Shown piece after piece: positions 1 through 15,300 of a DNA stretch of 64,000 nucleotides. The notes below the pieces were generated by a model. It did not search any database, was not told the DNA's origin, and saw nothing but the letters and a program-made list of their open reading frames with translations. Where the stretch lies: the NCBI RefSeq assembly GCF_020184175.1, contig NC_065530.1, forward strand, positions 44,307,260 to 44,371,259. Direction: 5' to 3'. Positions within the stretch are counted from its first letter, which is position 1; each line of letters opens with the position of its first letter. Position numbers and translations under genes: made by a program. The DNA comes from Aphis gossypii (Eukaryota; Arthropoda; Insecta; Hemiptera; Aphididae).

Positions 1-1863
1 ATTCAAAAAAAAAAAAAACAGGCTCTTTTATGAAATAATAATGTGCAACATTTTTGGACATCATTTTTTGATATGCAATTTGTATATACTACACGGGCCT
101 CATGACCTCATTCAATTATTCTGATAAAAATTCCTCAATCGAAGTATAAACAGTAATAAATTACTGTTTTTTTTTTTACAAACGAAAATTTTATCATTTT
201 CACATTTAACTCGTATGACATTGATATTAGAGGTATTTTTTTTGAATCGATACCTAGTATTTTCTTATAATAATATTTATATATATTATTAACTTCTATG
301 TATTTTAAAATTTAAACATATTCATATATATTCGTATGTAAATAGTAAATACATGTTTAATGAAACATGCTATACGTACCTTCGTTCTCGTATACCTTAA
401 TATTATTATACTATAGAGAAAACGTTAATGTAATAAAGAACCTACAGTAGTTGTACACTCGACAAATTTGTCTAATATTTATAATGAATTTTTCGAACCA
501 TTTATTATATATTATATAACTCTATAAATTTGTTCAACGATATGAAAACATTAAAATGATTATTTGAATTTTTTATTTTAAAACTATTTTGTAAAACTCA
601 CTATTTTTGTTATTTAAATTATTGTTACTTAGTCATCATTTTATATAACTTACTATTTATAAAAAAAAAATAGCCAATTATTAGTGGTATTCCAAATATT
701 GTTTTCCTAAATTAGAGTAAAATTTTTTTAATCTATATTTTCTGGTAGGTGTGTAAATTATTATATGTTACGATTGTTAATTTTTGGATCCATATTTAAA
801 TTAATTTGTAATATATTTTACATAATGTTAATGTCAGTGCAACTATTATACTTTCAATAATAGTCTAATCGGTAGGTATATTTCAATTTATAATAAATTG
901 TACCTATAATAAACATAACTATTTTTATGTTCTTAGGTATATGGTATCGAAGAACCAGCGTAATTGCAAACTAGTATGATTTAGCATAGACTTATCCATT
1001 GTAAAAATCTATAATCTCCAATTTTAACATTATTTTTGAAAAATATTAGTTATTTAAAAGGTTAATAATATCTAGTGTTACTGAATTTTAAACTAAATAT
1101 TGATATTTCAAACTTTTGAAGTCAATATTTTTATTTATATGTTTTGTAATAATTAGTGTATTTACAATAGAAAACTATTTTGGACCAATACTTGACCATT
1201 GATCAATCTACACTCTGCAGTGAACAAATATGTTTTTACCGATTTTTAAATGGTTTTGGAATTACGCAACAACCAAAATAATAGGTACAACCATTATTAA
1301 TAATTGGACCTTTTATAAATTAGATGCTTTGAAATAATCTTTACATTCATTTAAATAATAAAATATTGAATTGTTGATAGTATATACAATTGCCTGAAAA
1401 CTGCTTGCACCGACTTCCTCGAATCGACTGCGTTGTACATCAGGTTACGTCGAATTTAAAACATTTAATTTCTAACAGCGAATTTCACGTCAAGTTTTCC
1501 AACAAATTCAAACTCTCGTCGTGAAAACGCGCCGACCAGTCTCAGTAAGCTCTCAAAAGGGGTGGGTGGGTGGGGCTGGTATATACTGTATATTATTATC
1601 ATTGCGTACCGGATGTACCGGATGGCGGGCCGCTGCGGTACGCATATATACGATATTATAACGTACGAGCTGGTCGTTATTCATCGAATTAATTGCCGTT
1701 CGCGGACACTTTGGTGCGCCAGCCGGTCAAACTTGGGCCATAAAGTCGGGCGGCGCGATGAGGGATTCGAAACTCGCTCGACGGAAATTACGACGGTGAA
1801 TATCATCGTCATCGTTATTATAATAATAATTATTACAATTATTATTGTTATATTCACGAGATT
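1..1863. other. AT-rich intergenic sequence
   Basis: No protein homology, RNA gene or clear transposon end was recognised. GC content rises from about 1.39 kb into the candidate promoter patch. Confidence 0.6.
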
Positions 1864-1933
1864 TCAGTCGAGAAGGAGAGTTGCAAGCACACCTTTAAAC
1901 TACCGCCAAATAATCATCGCATCTCGAGTAAGT
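1864..1933 (+). promoter_or_regulatory. Candidate initiator plus short non-coding first exon with splice donor
   Basis: An arthropod-type initiator TCAGTC lies at 1864-1869. About 60 bases later TCTCGA is followed by the donor GTAAGT at 1928-1933. The stretch between contains no ATG, so it would be a non-coding first exon. It sits in a CpG-containing, GC-richer patch (about 1.4-2.1 kb) that contrasts with the AT-rich flanks. No TATA box is found at the expected distance. The gene it would belong to is not recognised in this window. Confidence 0.3.
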
Positions 1934-4900
1934 TTTTATGTGTGTGTGCGTGATGGGTGGGGGTGAGTGTGTTCGTGGGTGCTGGTATGCGTTAACGACG
2001 CGTAATAATAACGTGGCACTTCGTTTATAACATAAATACGCGACGCTCTCGTAATTATACACGGAGACACGCGTTCCCATTAATCAACTACGCGAAAATA
2101 ACGTTGAGTCGGTGCTAATTTTTTAATTGTTAATTATTATGCTTCTGGTTCCGGACTTACAAAACTTTCGTCTACACGCGCATCGTCTCGTTTATTATTA
2201 CCAAAAGTCTATATTAGATACCGCTACGATTCGAGACCTTTAGGTATATACATTTTTATTTGATTTTGTGTATAGTATTCAAAGCTCACCTCCACCCATC
2301 TATTTCTCTGATATATACTATCTTTAGCTTTACTTCTGGTACTTCACTTTAATTATAGTTAAACACTTACATTTACGGTAAAAATTAAATTTTATTGTAT
2401 TAACTATAAAATAATCATGCATCTTTATTTGAATACAGTATAATACATAAATGAATATATATATCATTATTTTGGTCGCCTGTAATTCTTTTTCCTTTCA
2501 CTGCAGTTCAATGAAAATTACTATGATGCAGTTGACGCATAATAATTTATAAAGTCTAAACTTGTTTTGATTTATCATGATGAAGATGTGATGTGCACTG
2601 TCAATAATATTGTTATGTAAATATTATTACATTCTACAATTAAAAATAAAATACTTCCGTACGATAAGAACCTACACATAGTAAACACGCATAATAGTTA
2701 ATAATAATGTAATAATAATAATTGGGAACTGCTTAAATTTTAAATACCTAAACACAGTTTTTCCAAAACTTCATAATTAAACATTATTATTACAATACTT
2801 CCTATATTAATTAATTAATCTACATACTGGGTATTGCAACAAACGCATAGCTATGAAACATTTACTGAAAATATAAATACACGATTATTATATTATTATT
2901 ATTATCGCAGATCCATAATCGTTTTACTGACTTTTACTTAAATTGTATAACACCTATGACTTATTATTTAAACAATATAAATTCTTATAATTTGTTTTCA
3001 ATTTTTCAAGGCACTAAGCTAGTGCTGTTACCCGCAAGTATATAAAAAACATAATGTTTGTTTAATTATTTATTTATATTAAGGAAAATGGCATTTAACA
3101 GTATTACATGGATTAACGATAATGAACACGTAATAAAAATATAAAATAGCTAAAGGTAAACAGAGTACTTAAATAACAAAGGTTTCTGGAAAGCTAAACT
3201 AAAGCTTTAGCATTTGAGTTACAGTTAAAGTATGGACGTTAATTTGAGTTATATACTTATATTTCTATTTTTTTTTTAGTTTGTAGAATATTATTTAAAA
3301 TATTATTTTATTTCAAAAAACATGACTAATATGTTTCCCCCGTAGGTCGAGTACAATACGTACCTACACTCGTATTATTTAATCGTAATATTACACAATT
3401 ATTGTGTATACATATAATGTGTATCATTTTAAATAACACAATATCTAAAACATCGTAACTAAATATTTGTATTTTATATCATTTATAATTTTTAATGTTT
3501 ACGTTTGTAGCCTTCAATTCATAAATTGTATGACCCGACGTACCACCTGCACATACGAAAATTACCTATGTATAATTATGTAAATCTCTGAAAAAAAAAA
3601 TATGTAAAAAAATTTAACGTAAATATAATAATTGCAATTAAAAGCGGTTAAGTATATTTTTTTAATACACAGGTTCTCATTATAAATCATATTATTATAT
3701 GAATAGTTTAACGCTTGTATACTATATCTACCTACGTAAGTTACAGTATTTTTATACACGTATATAATCATGTAATGGATATAGTGCTTAATCGATTTCA
3801 AAATAAATATACGGTAATATTGCTGTTTTCCGCTATAATATACTACATAGCTTTACAGAATTTAGTATGTGTAGTTATCGATTCAAGTGTATTACATAAT
3901 AATATAGCATTTACTAATTATTATTTACTATACAAAATAATAACATATACCTAAATGAACGTGTAAAACGAATAACGATTAAAATATGTTACGATATAGA
4001 AACTAATGTATACCTAAGTATGTTTCAGATAAATTAAAATTTGTATTTTTTTAAAATAAAATAATAAAATATTATAATAATAAATATAACATACGCGGTG
4101 GAACACAGGGATAACCATTTGCACACTGCACATGTTAGGTATCAATTTGTCTATACTTATGAAGATATTAATATTTTCAATATTAACAATAATTTTACAT
4201 AATTGTATATTTACGATGGATTAAAAAAAAACATTTACTATTTATAGTAATCTTTATAGATACATTATATATTATCTGCATTAATATGTAATTAATAATA
4301 CTGAAAATAGATAACCATTAAGATCTAAAAATCACAATAAATATTTAATTCAGATTTTTACACATGGGTAGGAATTTAAAAATATATTTTTTAAATAATA
4401 TCCAAACGTAAACAAAAAACTTGTAATTCTAAAAAGTCACCAAATGTGTACTTCAACAACCAAAATTAAAATCAAAATTTTTTTTCATATATTATTATAA
4501 TGAATTTATTTTATTTAAATACAACTTACACTATCTGTCATATGTTATTCAGTAATATATATTTATAAATCAAATTAATAAGTGGGAAATCAATTTAATA
4601 GGCAATCTTCAAGCACTTCTAGGATAATTTACGGAAAAATGCACAACATTACATCTAGTTAACAATCGTATTATGATAAAAATTTTAATTTAATTTAAAT
4701 TCAACAATTTTGGTTCTATATGAAATAAAATTAAGACATCGTTGGAAAAAATTATTAATTAATTTAAAACGTGTATCAAAAAGTATAAAATATATTAAAT
4801 ATACCCCCGTAAAAGCTAAATTACCTATCTCAAAAAATGCATTTATTTGAAAATTAAAATTACAAAACTAACTGTATTAGCTTAAAGTGTATTTTTTTCT

Positions 4901-7900
4901 TATTTTGTCATTTTTATGATTTTACAAAATATATATACAAATGCTACAAGTCTTCTGTCCTTATAATAATTGTATAACATAATATTACGTTACTATAATA
5001 TATAGTTTGAATTAGCATAAACATTTTAATAAAATCGTAATTAAAATAAATATGTATTCTAATGAATCTTGTTTGCACATATTTTTATAATAAAATTAAT
5101 AACTGTGCTGTTTTCTAGGAAATTGTTCAATATCTACATGCAGGTATACGAAAACGTAATAATGTACATACAAGTACTAAAGTAAAGATACATTTTTTTA
5201 ACGACGGCGCGTTGTATATGCAACTTTCCTACGTGTACACGATTTATAGTCTTTCAAATATTATAATATTATAATACAATTACCTACCTATTCTGAATCA
5301 ATAGTCATCAATCGTTATAATTTTACGTATATTTAATTTAATCATTTCATTTAAATAACACATAAACTATTAATATTTGCATGGATAGTTGGGTATAGTT
5401 TATAAAAATTAAGTATATATATATATATTATATAAAATATATGTCTAAAAAGGTTTTTTGTCAGTAATACGGCAATAATGCCAAAACATAGTTTAACAGA
5501 AGAAATAATATTTTTGAAAATTTGTTTTCTCTGCAGTACATATATTGAAATAAATATATAAAATGTCTTCAGACTACAATACACAAACATATATAGTTTG
5601 TTAACATATTATATTGTATACTTATCAGACAATGGCCTTTTTTTTAATTTGAACTTAATTAGTTACAAATTTACATATATATTATATTCATACTATTTTA
5701 TACAGTTTTCACTTACGGAACAGTTTTTAAATTTCCTTAGTTAAGTTGATCTTATAACTTATGTGTCTCGTCCTATATTGATAATATTATATTCAAATTA
5801 TGTTGATAATAACAATAACAGTGCCAACTCTCAACTGAAAAGTGTGCGCTTGAATCATGAAGGACTAATACATAAGAGTATATGATGAGTTTGCGGAAGT
5901 TTTCCCCTCTACTCGTATAACGGTGTTTAATGTGTTTACATGAGGCTGTCATTCTTTCGGATTATACAAAGCTCACTCCAACGGCATCTCTCGGCTTTCG
6001 TTGCGTGTTGATCCAGAGCTATCGTATAAATTACGATTAATTTAAACTTTTTGTCATACCCGAAATTGGTGGTAAGCCGGACGAAGAATTTTTTCTTGTT
6101 TTCCTTTACATTTTTCACGATTATAGCGTCGAGCGTAAAAGAACAACAAGCATTTAGCTCCTGAAAACCACAATACCACACTCTTTAAAATTAGGCACCA
6201 CAGGATAAGGAAAACTGTCAGAGAAACGTATAGTGAAGATTTATGGCGTAATTTCAGTGGTCAGATGCATAGTTTAAGTATACCTATATCATAATAAAAT
6301 AGTATTATATTTATTTTAAACCTGGTGTACCATTCTCTTAAAGTGATTCTTTTATCATGAACCAGACAATATCTTAGAAAATAATATCTTACATTATAGA
6401 TTCTTATAAAGAAGCAATAAATAACATACCTATTGATTTTATAATGATATATGTTATATGTATCACATTCTGATCATAACAATGAACGTATTGACTTTAA
6501 AATGATGTGTGATTTTTTTTTTATATCATCGACTTTTGAAATTGTAAAAACGTAATTCAATATCTTTTATGAAAAGAAACATTACCAAATTCATACTTAG
6601 GAGGACTAAAAGTACAAAAAAATTACACTGATATTTTTTTTAATTTGTCATTAGGAAGAACAAGTACATTTAAGAAAAAAATATATGATAACAGTATAAC
6701 ACTGAGTAATTATGCTATATTTAACTATACACTTATATCGTGAGTAACTTTTCCTCGTGTTATAATAAAATTATAATGATATTATACGACTATATTAGTA
6801 TATGATTAATTGTTGAATACCACATTAAAATAATTATATGACTCTATACCTTGCAGTATTGTATTGATTTCAATTTTTTTTAAATACTATTTTTGATTGG
6901 AAATTTCTATTCTATACACTGTATAGTGTATATAAGAAAAAGAAACTATACACAACAGCAAGGTGTTCGTTGTGTTTAATGTTGTCGCGTATACACGTAT
7001 GCTTATGTATTATATTATAATATAATATAACATATAATTATATATAATATATTACTATTGTAAATACTTGCATTTTACTGCAAACAAACATTCCATGATT
7101 TGAAGTCCTCATAAGATATAAAACAATATTCTTAAAAATCCTAAAACTATTATGACCTACTTAAGAAAATTTAAGTTTAATTTTTGGTTAGATCAATTTA
7201 ATTAAAGTTGATGTTTTTAATATATTAACGATTATTTTAATGTTAATAAGCGTCTTAAAGAACTTTTGATAAATATGTTATTTTTTACAACGAATTTATT
7301 ATGTTGCTTTAATGTGAAAAGTAATAATATTTATATTTGTATCACTATACAGAGTGGAAATTAGAGAGATTGAAATGTTTAATCTTTATATAGTATTAGT
7401 ATTACTGTTGGGTAAATGGTGAAAAAAAATATGTACTTTTATTTGATTGTAATATTATTTTACGAATTTCGTTTTATATTTATTTAAAATTAATTAATTA
7501 GTTTTAATTACATCTGGAATTAACACAAAACATACAAATGATTGGAATTTGTATTATTTGAATCCTTCTACTCATATTTGTACCCTTTATATTACTTACA
7601 ATACCATCGGATGTATCAAAATATTTTGAATCGTTTCACATAAAATGTAATAAAAATACCTGACATACTAATTATTGCAGTAAAATTAAAAACTAATGAT
7701 CTTATTCCTGGATATTAATTAAAACACAAAAACATTATCAAATTATGTAAAATGTAAAATACACGATTTGTGTGTGTATATACTACCCACAATTACTATA
7801 TTATAATATTAAATGCAAGCTTTTGAACATCTTATACTATTCTGTTTATTCAAACGTGAAATGTAGATATCTAATATACTATTTTATTCAAAATGTTGTT

Positions 7901-10900
7901 ATGGATTGTCCGATTTATTTGTTGTCTATGATGTTAACATAATAATTTTACTATATGCATGAAATTATATTTTATCCAGTTTTCAATTGAATATAATTTA
8001 CATATTATTAAAAACCAAGATATAAAGTGCAGTATTTTTAACGAAATCGTTGTATAGGATATAATATCATAGTGAAAACATTTTATTTTAAAAGTACCTA
8101 CTTAGTTACAGGATGATAAATGTTTTAAAAATACGATGGCCAACAATTAAAGTGAAAATGTTTAACAAAATCCCTGTTTTTACAATAATTTTATACTCTT
8201 TGTTAAATTGTTCGTCTAAAACGACGGTTTCAGGTTTATTAAAAATATATTATTACTGAGTGAAACACTATAAATACACGTTTGCATTACAAATATAGTA
8301 TGATTTTAAAGTATGATAAATTGAGAAATACATACAATATTATCATACTGGTAGCGTACGAGTATACGTAGACATTATAGAGGTTTATAGGCATATTATA
8401 TATCAGTATATCACATATTTCTCTGAGGGTTCGTTGATTAAAATTAGCGGTGAGCAATTCGGACAAAAGGACGGGCGCTGTTAAAGGATTTTCGCAATAT
8501 TTAGTGGCAGTATGAAATCATTCCCCTATATATATATTATATATACTATATAGACTATAGAAAGATCAATTTTACGTAAGACACTTATTATTCCAAAAAA
8601 ACACTAATGTCTTAGAAAATAATTAAATGACATAATTATAAGTCGCTACAAAACTACATTTTAGTAGAAAAAAAAATGATATTTTAAGTATTTTTATCGT
8701 TATAATAAAATTATTAAGTTTTTTACTGTTTTGAATGACACATACATATTTTAGATTATGATAAGCGCAATAAATGTATTGGTCTTAAAATTATTTGAGT
8801 TTTTTTTTTTTTTTTTGGTATGCCTGTCATATGTTATGTGTATACGTGTTTCCATTAAAAAAAAAATAAAAAATTATAATAATAACAAATAATATGAATC
8901 ATAATTTTTTCGAAGAATGATTTTTTAAATACTTACAATAGTTATGTAAAAAATATTTAAATGTTCATAGTTTTCGAAATATTACGTATCTTACAATAAA
9001 TTGATTATTCAATATAATAAGTATAATATACAAATTACCTACATAATATGTTATCATGAAAATACGAAATATTAAATTAACATCCATAATAATACAACAT
9101 TTTATTTAATAATGAAGTACCTATCTATTGTGTAATTCAAAATAGGTACTACTAAACTACTAAAGTCATTCTTATAATATTTATAGTAGACATACCATTG
9201 TTCCATATTCAAAGTATAAGCAGTTTATAAATTAACTAAATTTGTAAAATATTGTAAAGAAATTTGTGTAGGTATTTTTTTATATTGTTTATATTTTAAT
9301 GTATTCTTACTGAAATCGTCAAATTGTGTAAGTATCTTTTTTGTTTAGATTTTCATTTTATCTAAATGTATGTAAACAATGTTTCAAATTTCAAATATAT
9401 TATTATTCTTAGATTCTATTGGCTATTAATATTAATTAATATTTTTTAGAAAAAAAAATAATGATTTTATACCTAATAAATATGTAACTATAGTTAATTA
9501 TGCGTATTCTTAATTGAGGATTGTATAGCATAACTTGTTTTATACAATTTTTAGATATAATACCCATTTATTTTAATGTAAATACTAAAGGAGCTTATTA
9601 AATTATAAAATAATAACAGATTTCATACTTAAACGGTAATAACATGTATTATACACATTACACACGCACACAGTATATGCGTAAGTACTGCAGATGGCAT
9701 AACGCGTGTATAGGTACTTGCAGACATGTTTTATACTTTAGTAAAGGCCTTTAAAACGGCCTCGGAAAATGTTGCTATTTTTTTTCCTCTATACACACCC
9801 CCTAACATTCGTTTTCAAGTCCTTTGTCGTGTCAAATTTTTGGTCTGACCTCGGCGGGTTAATTATAAACTGTGAGACCTCTATAATAATACAATTCACT
9901 GGTAAATGTTGAAGTTTCCGTTTACGCGTATATAGTAATTATTATTACTCGTCAACAAAATTACAAGTTATATTCAGACCAATACCCCCTCCGGGGTTCG
10001 TAGGACCTTTTATTCATGCGTCATAACATTATGGTCACGTGGATTGTCGCAATCTGAGTCTCCTTTCACGCTATATCACCGTAATATTATACGACGTTAT
10101 AATAATATTATACCGGAGACTACGGCTTACCTACCTACAATTATTATATGGTCAGCATAGTACGCGTGTGCCTTTGAAATGGTACAGAAACAACGTCGTG
10201 TGTAGTTTGTATTTATTATTATACAGCTACAATTATATTATACAATATATTACGTATGTGCGTATACGGAGTGATCCATTTAACGTAGACAGTAGCTATT
10301 AATTTATTTAGTTAACTTATGTATACATAATCTATCATAATCTATAATGTAAAAAGGATGAAATTACGTTTTATCCCAACATCATACCTAATAGCTATAC
10401 ACCAGGTTTTTAGGTTGATTTTGTAATAAGAACTTTACTAGGTGTTTAATAAAAGTAATAATAAAAACTATTATCATATATTTATAAGCTAGGTAATTCT
10501 AAATTTTCTTTCCTACTCATCATCTCTTGTCACATAATATATACTGTTGTACTATACAATTTACATCAATTCATAAAACAATTTAATAATAATATAGACA
10601 CTATACCTACTAGTTACAGTATGCTTAAACTAACATTGTGAGTTTTTCTCTGAAACATCAAGATTTTTATGCTTTTCACACGGCAGCGTTATTTAGATAT
10701 TTCTTGAAGTTACAACTGTTATAACTTACAAGTATAAGTCTTACTACAATAATGATAGCCAATTTGAGGAATAATAAACAAATCCGTTGTAAAATGAAAT
10801 GCATTTAATTAATTTTTAATTTTGTATGAATTAAAAAGAATTCGTGTCTCGATCTGTTACTTCATCCAAAATCATTCTTTCATCATCAGATCATATAGTA

Positions 10901-12215
10901 TGTTTAAATTACAAATTGTTTGATATGAGGCACAAATATTCTAACTCGTTTTTTTATATCTCATTTTTTATCTCTTGTGAACCTTACCCTGACCATCAGC
11001 ATATCATTAAAATAATATCTTATATAATTATATTATAAAATGATTTAAATTGTTTTAGAGTAATATATTTTATTTTAACTATTTTATTCTTTTCGGTATA
11101 GCATGAATAACGTGAATATGTAATAATTTGTGTTTGTTTTACAGATAGGTTGGTCAAGTTCAGAATTTTTTTTTTATTAGTATTCATTAATAAAAATTAA
11201 CACAATACATTATTTTAAATTATTTATTTATAAAACTTTTTATAAACTTTTTTTAAGCAAGATTCCTTAAGAAAGATAGAGAGTAATACAAAATTGATTA
11301 TTTTATACAAATGAATTAAAAAAACTACAGATATGGGTACATTCAAATAAAATATATGAACAAATAATATTGATTAAAACTAAATTGAATAATTATATTA
11401 AAAATAATTAAAATGATAATACACTTATTAAAAAATAATTTAAACATGTGATTACTAAAGCTTTAGCACAAATCTAAAAATAAACATTTGTATAACAATT
11501 TTTTAACATTAAGTACGTTACATAACTTTAATTTATCTTACACTGAATATTCATTGAGTTAAAATATGTAGCCATGTAGGGCTTAGATAATTAACAAATA
11601 ATTGACCAAAAGATTTTTTTGCATATTTAATCGGGATATCATATGCTATGCTCTCTCTTTTATTAATAAAAAGATTGACTACAAACAATAAAGCAACTTT
11701 TTCAATTGGCAATACACTATACAAAGTTATAAAAAAATATATTCATCAGAAGGAAACCAATATTTCTTTAATACATACAAATATATAATTTCTCATTCTA
11801 CACTGAAAAAAAACAACTAGGTACTAAGGAGTAGGTATACGTATCATATCAACGCTACTCCGGGACCAATAGTGTATGTGTAATTCCGTAGTGTGTCATA
11901 ATCTACATAATTTATGCAGTTTTGACACTTTTTATACTTTCAAATTTTCAAAATATCAAAAAAAAAAAGAACAGTCATATTAACAGATTATCGCGCGAAT
12001 ATACGCACCGAACGCTGCCTTCGGGGTTAAGTCAGAAATTGATGACTTACTCTTCTACTCCTATATATTAACGTGGACTACAGCAGCTGCTGCTCTTGCC
12101 GGGTTAAAAACAACGCAATTTAAACGGTCGTTAGGCGGTGGGGATAAACACACGTTATGTTTATGTGTTTGGAGTGGGTATATGTGTGTGTGTGTTGTAA
12201 TTAATCGGCAATAAT
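1934..12215. other. AT-rich non-coding stretch
   Basis: About 10 kb with frequent stops in all frames, homopolymer runs and simple AT repeats. Patches at about 5.85-6.23, 8.34-8.53 and 9.63-10.29 kb are less AT-rich and could hold regulatory or unrecognised exon sequence. The open frame of 81 codons at 5936-6181 (minus) matches nothing I know. If the island at 1.9 kb is a real first exon, this would be its intron. Confidence 0.5.
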
Positions 12216-12375
12216 TATATATAGAGACCGACGTGGACTTGCCTCAGCGCAAAGAGTTCGACGAGGGGTGGTGGATATTTAGCCACTAATTATAGGCCGA
12301 CGTCCACCGCTGCCGCATCGTTCCGGAATTAGACTGCAGCCGGAACAGTTTGTCGGGGACCCTAGCACCGTGAGT
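12216..12375 (+). promoter_or_regulatory. Candidate TATA promoter and non-coding first exon with splice donor
   Basis: TATATATAG lies at 12216-12224 and an initiator-like TCAGCG has its A at 12246, the usual spacing of about 30 bases. The following roughly 124 bases have no ATG and end at the donor GTGAGT (12370-12375). The surrounding 12.0-12.9 kb patch is the most GC-rich part of the left arm. Long open frames on both strands inside it look like composition effects rather than proteins. The downstream gene is not identified. Confidence 0.35.
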
Positions 12376-15300
12376 GGTGGATGCGGTGGGTGTGATGGGG
12401 CTCGTTGGAGGGGATCATTGCAGTTTCCGTAGATTTATCGAATACCCCTTCCCTCCGACAGTCACCACTCATTATATACCTACTTCCCCGACGAAGCATC
12501 TCACCCGCTCGCCATACCCACTCGTCGTCCCGTATGCTGCTTAAACACATCCCTCGCGATACGGTCGTTAAGCGGACGCGACTACCCCGCGCATATACGT
12601 TTTCGAGATTACCACCACTCTCCTCGCATCGACGACGGCGACCGGTCACTCACCCGCTCTCCTTTGCTCACACAAACTCGCGAGTTAAACATGACGGAGA
12701 GAGGTCGAAAAAAAGTTTCGCTTAATCGTTGGACGTTTATTTCACGACTAATCACCCACGCGCGTATAGTTATACGCTCCAGAGAATGGCATCGACGCCG
12801 CTGCCCGGATATAGCCCACAGACTATTGGTGAAAACCCCTTGTTTTTGTAACAGTACCTACCTATACTACAAAGTCTACATTTTTCTTAACTGTATGCAA
12901 AATCTTTATTTTCATCATAATATAAAATAAATATACACACTGTATTGCAAATAATGATATAGGGATTGTTGAATTTTATTTCTGTCAACATGATGATGAA
13001 GAGTGGCGTAATTTTATGGACATATAATTTATACGATAATAAAAAGTAATCTTATTAAGAAATTTATAAAAATGTATTGTACATGTAATAATATAAATCT
13101 TATAATGTTATATGTAATAAAAGTAACGATTTATATTACCGTACAGTTTTAAACTGACTTATTAATAATAATAATATAACATAACATTTAATATTTAAAA
13201 CATTTTTTTTCTATTATATCTATTATTATTCAGCGTATCTGGCACTAATATGACACGTTTAAATTGTTTTTCACTTTTTTATCGTAATATCATCAGAACA
13301 CTAACTAAGAGCTAATAAATATGTCCCAAATAGTGAATTTCATAAAGATGTACAGTAACGTTTATTAAAAATGATAAAAAACTAAAAATATTTGACAAGT
13401 CTTATCTTAGCACTTATCTTTACAAGACTTTATAAAACTAATATAACAGATAATAAATACTACAAAATACTAAATTAAAAGTTATCTGCGAGGAGGTAGG
13501 TACCAAATTATAATTTATAACAAATAATATTTTATATTACGCTAAGATTTAAGAAATAGTATGTATACAAACAGAAAAATTGTTTTACCTATTAGCTATT
13601 GCATTATTATAGAAGATGGATGAGTGGGTACATAATATAATAAATATCTATAGTCTGTACTACCATACTATAAAAATCATTTTTAAAGAACATAAACAGG
13701 TATGTAATAATGAAAATATAATAAGCATTCATTAAAATATAATCTTGTATTTATTTATGATTTGTGAGTAATCGTGTTTCATGACGAATAATTAATGAAA
13801 ATGGCGCAGTTGTACAACTACAAATTATAATATAATGTATAATAGGTAGTATAAAATATAGGTATGTATATTTTCATGCAGTGCTTTTAATTAAATTCCA
13901 CAAAAACATAATATTAACCATATTATAAAGCATCTCCCATTTAATTTCGTTTAATGGTATATGAAATAATTTTTCTGTGTTGTATAATTTATTATTAGGT
14001 ATATTATATACTTAGTTATTCAATTACCTTTATCCTCCAGTGTCTCAAGAGTCAAGAGAGTTGAAGTTTGGTCATAATACAGGTCGCTTTGATATTTGTT
14101 GAAAATATTTCAAAAACTATAATTGTAAACACAACAAACTGTATACAAATATATGGAAAAAAGTATCGTTTTTGTCCAGCACGACTTGAAAAAATATTAT
14201 AATATGTAATTAATAATTACATTTTAACCATAATAATACATAATTATTAATTACCTACTAATTATATATTATTATGATTAAAATTCACTAAAACAGTTAA
14301 ACAGGGTACTTGATTTTGCAACTAACACTGTCTGATAAGAAGTTTATAAAGCATTACAAAATCATGGTAGGTGCACTGAGTAAATGTCAAAGTTGTAAAA
14401 GTTGTGTATACTTCGTATTTTGTGAATAGTTTCGATCTTATTGTAATTATTTTAACTATAAACAACGTTGTATATGATACTGCAGATACACAATTTTTAC
14501 TATCTATTATCCAATAACTCTTATTATAATAATTATAAATTAGAAGAAAAATTAATAGTAAAATTATTAAAATCTACTAAAACTTGCTTATTAGGAGGTT
14601 TCTGTTAATTCTACTATGCGTGTATTTATTTGATGCAATGATGCATAAAATGTTAACAAAACTAAAACAAAACACACCATTAAAGACATGTCCAGTGTAA
14701 ATTTATTGATCGTATTTTTTCCCTCTTTCGAATTTTCCAATCGACAATAAAACTCTAGATAACGACTTTAGCTAAGTTCTAAGAGCTATATAACCACCCC
14801 CTCGATATATATAATTACCTCAATAGGCCATTACCGTTAATGAAGTTTTTGGTTTGAATATTAAAACTCCATTGACGGCTTGAAAAATATAAATTGGAAT
14901 GTTGTATAAGTTTTTAACGGCTTCTAGAAACTTTTTTTTCTTACTGAGTTGATGGCATCGACGAGACTTTATCTCATTAATAGGTTCACTTACAATTATG
15001 AAGCCCAAGATTAAAGGATTGAAAAGTTTACGGATTGACGGATTTTTGCAAATGCATTAAAATAATGGGATATGCGCCATAAGTACATTATAATATGAAT
15101 CCAAATATTTTGTTTGACAAGTAGATATGTATTATATTTTTGCGGTTGAGATTTTAATGAGTTAAAAATGAATTACTTATAAAAAATTAGTAATTCACTC
15201 TGCAGTCTGCTGTATAAAAGGTAGTAAATATGGAATGCATAAGTATATACTATATACCTACCTGCTAGTCATAAAGTATAGATGATTGATCATACGCTAC

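Noticed and set aside
1562..1966. 134-codon plus-strand open frame
   Set aside because: Ile/Val repeats from ATT/ATC microsatellite-like DNA, no family resemblance, and it runs across a probable splice donor at 1928.
5936..6181. 81-codon minus-strand open frame in a less AT-rich patch
   Set aside because: No recognisable motif, no neighbouring exon with matching splice phases, and too short to support alone.
12362..12725. Overlapping open frames of 95 and 106 codons on both strands of the 12 kb island
   Set aside because: Arg/Ser/His-rich on both strands at once with no known similarity. This is what GC-richer DNA gives by chance, and the patch fits a promoter/first-exon reading better.
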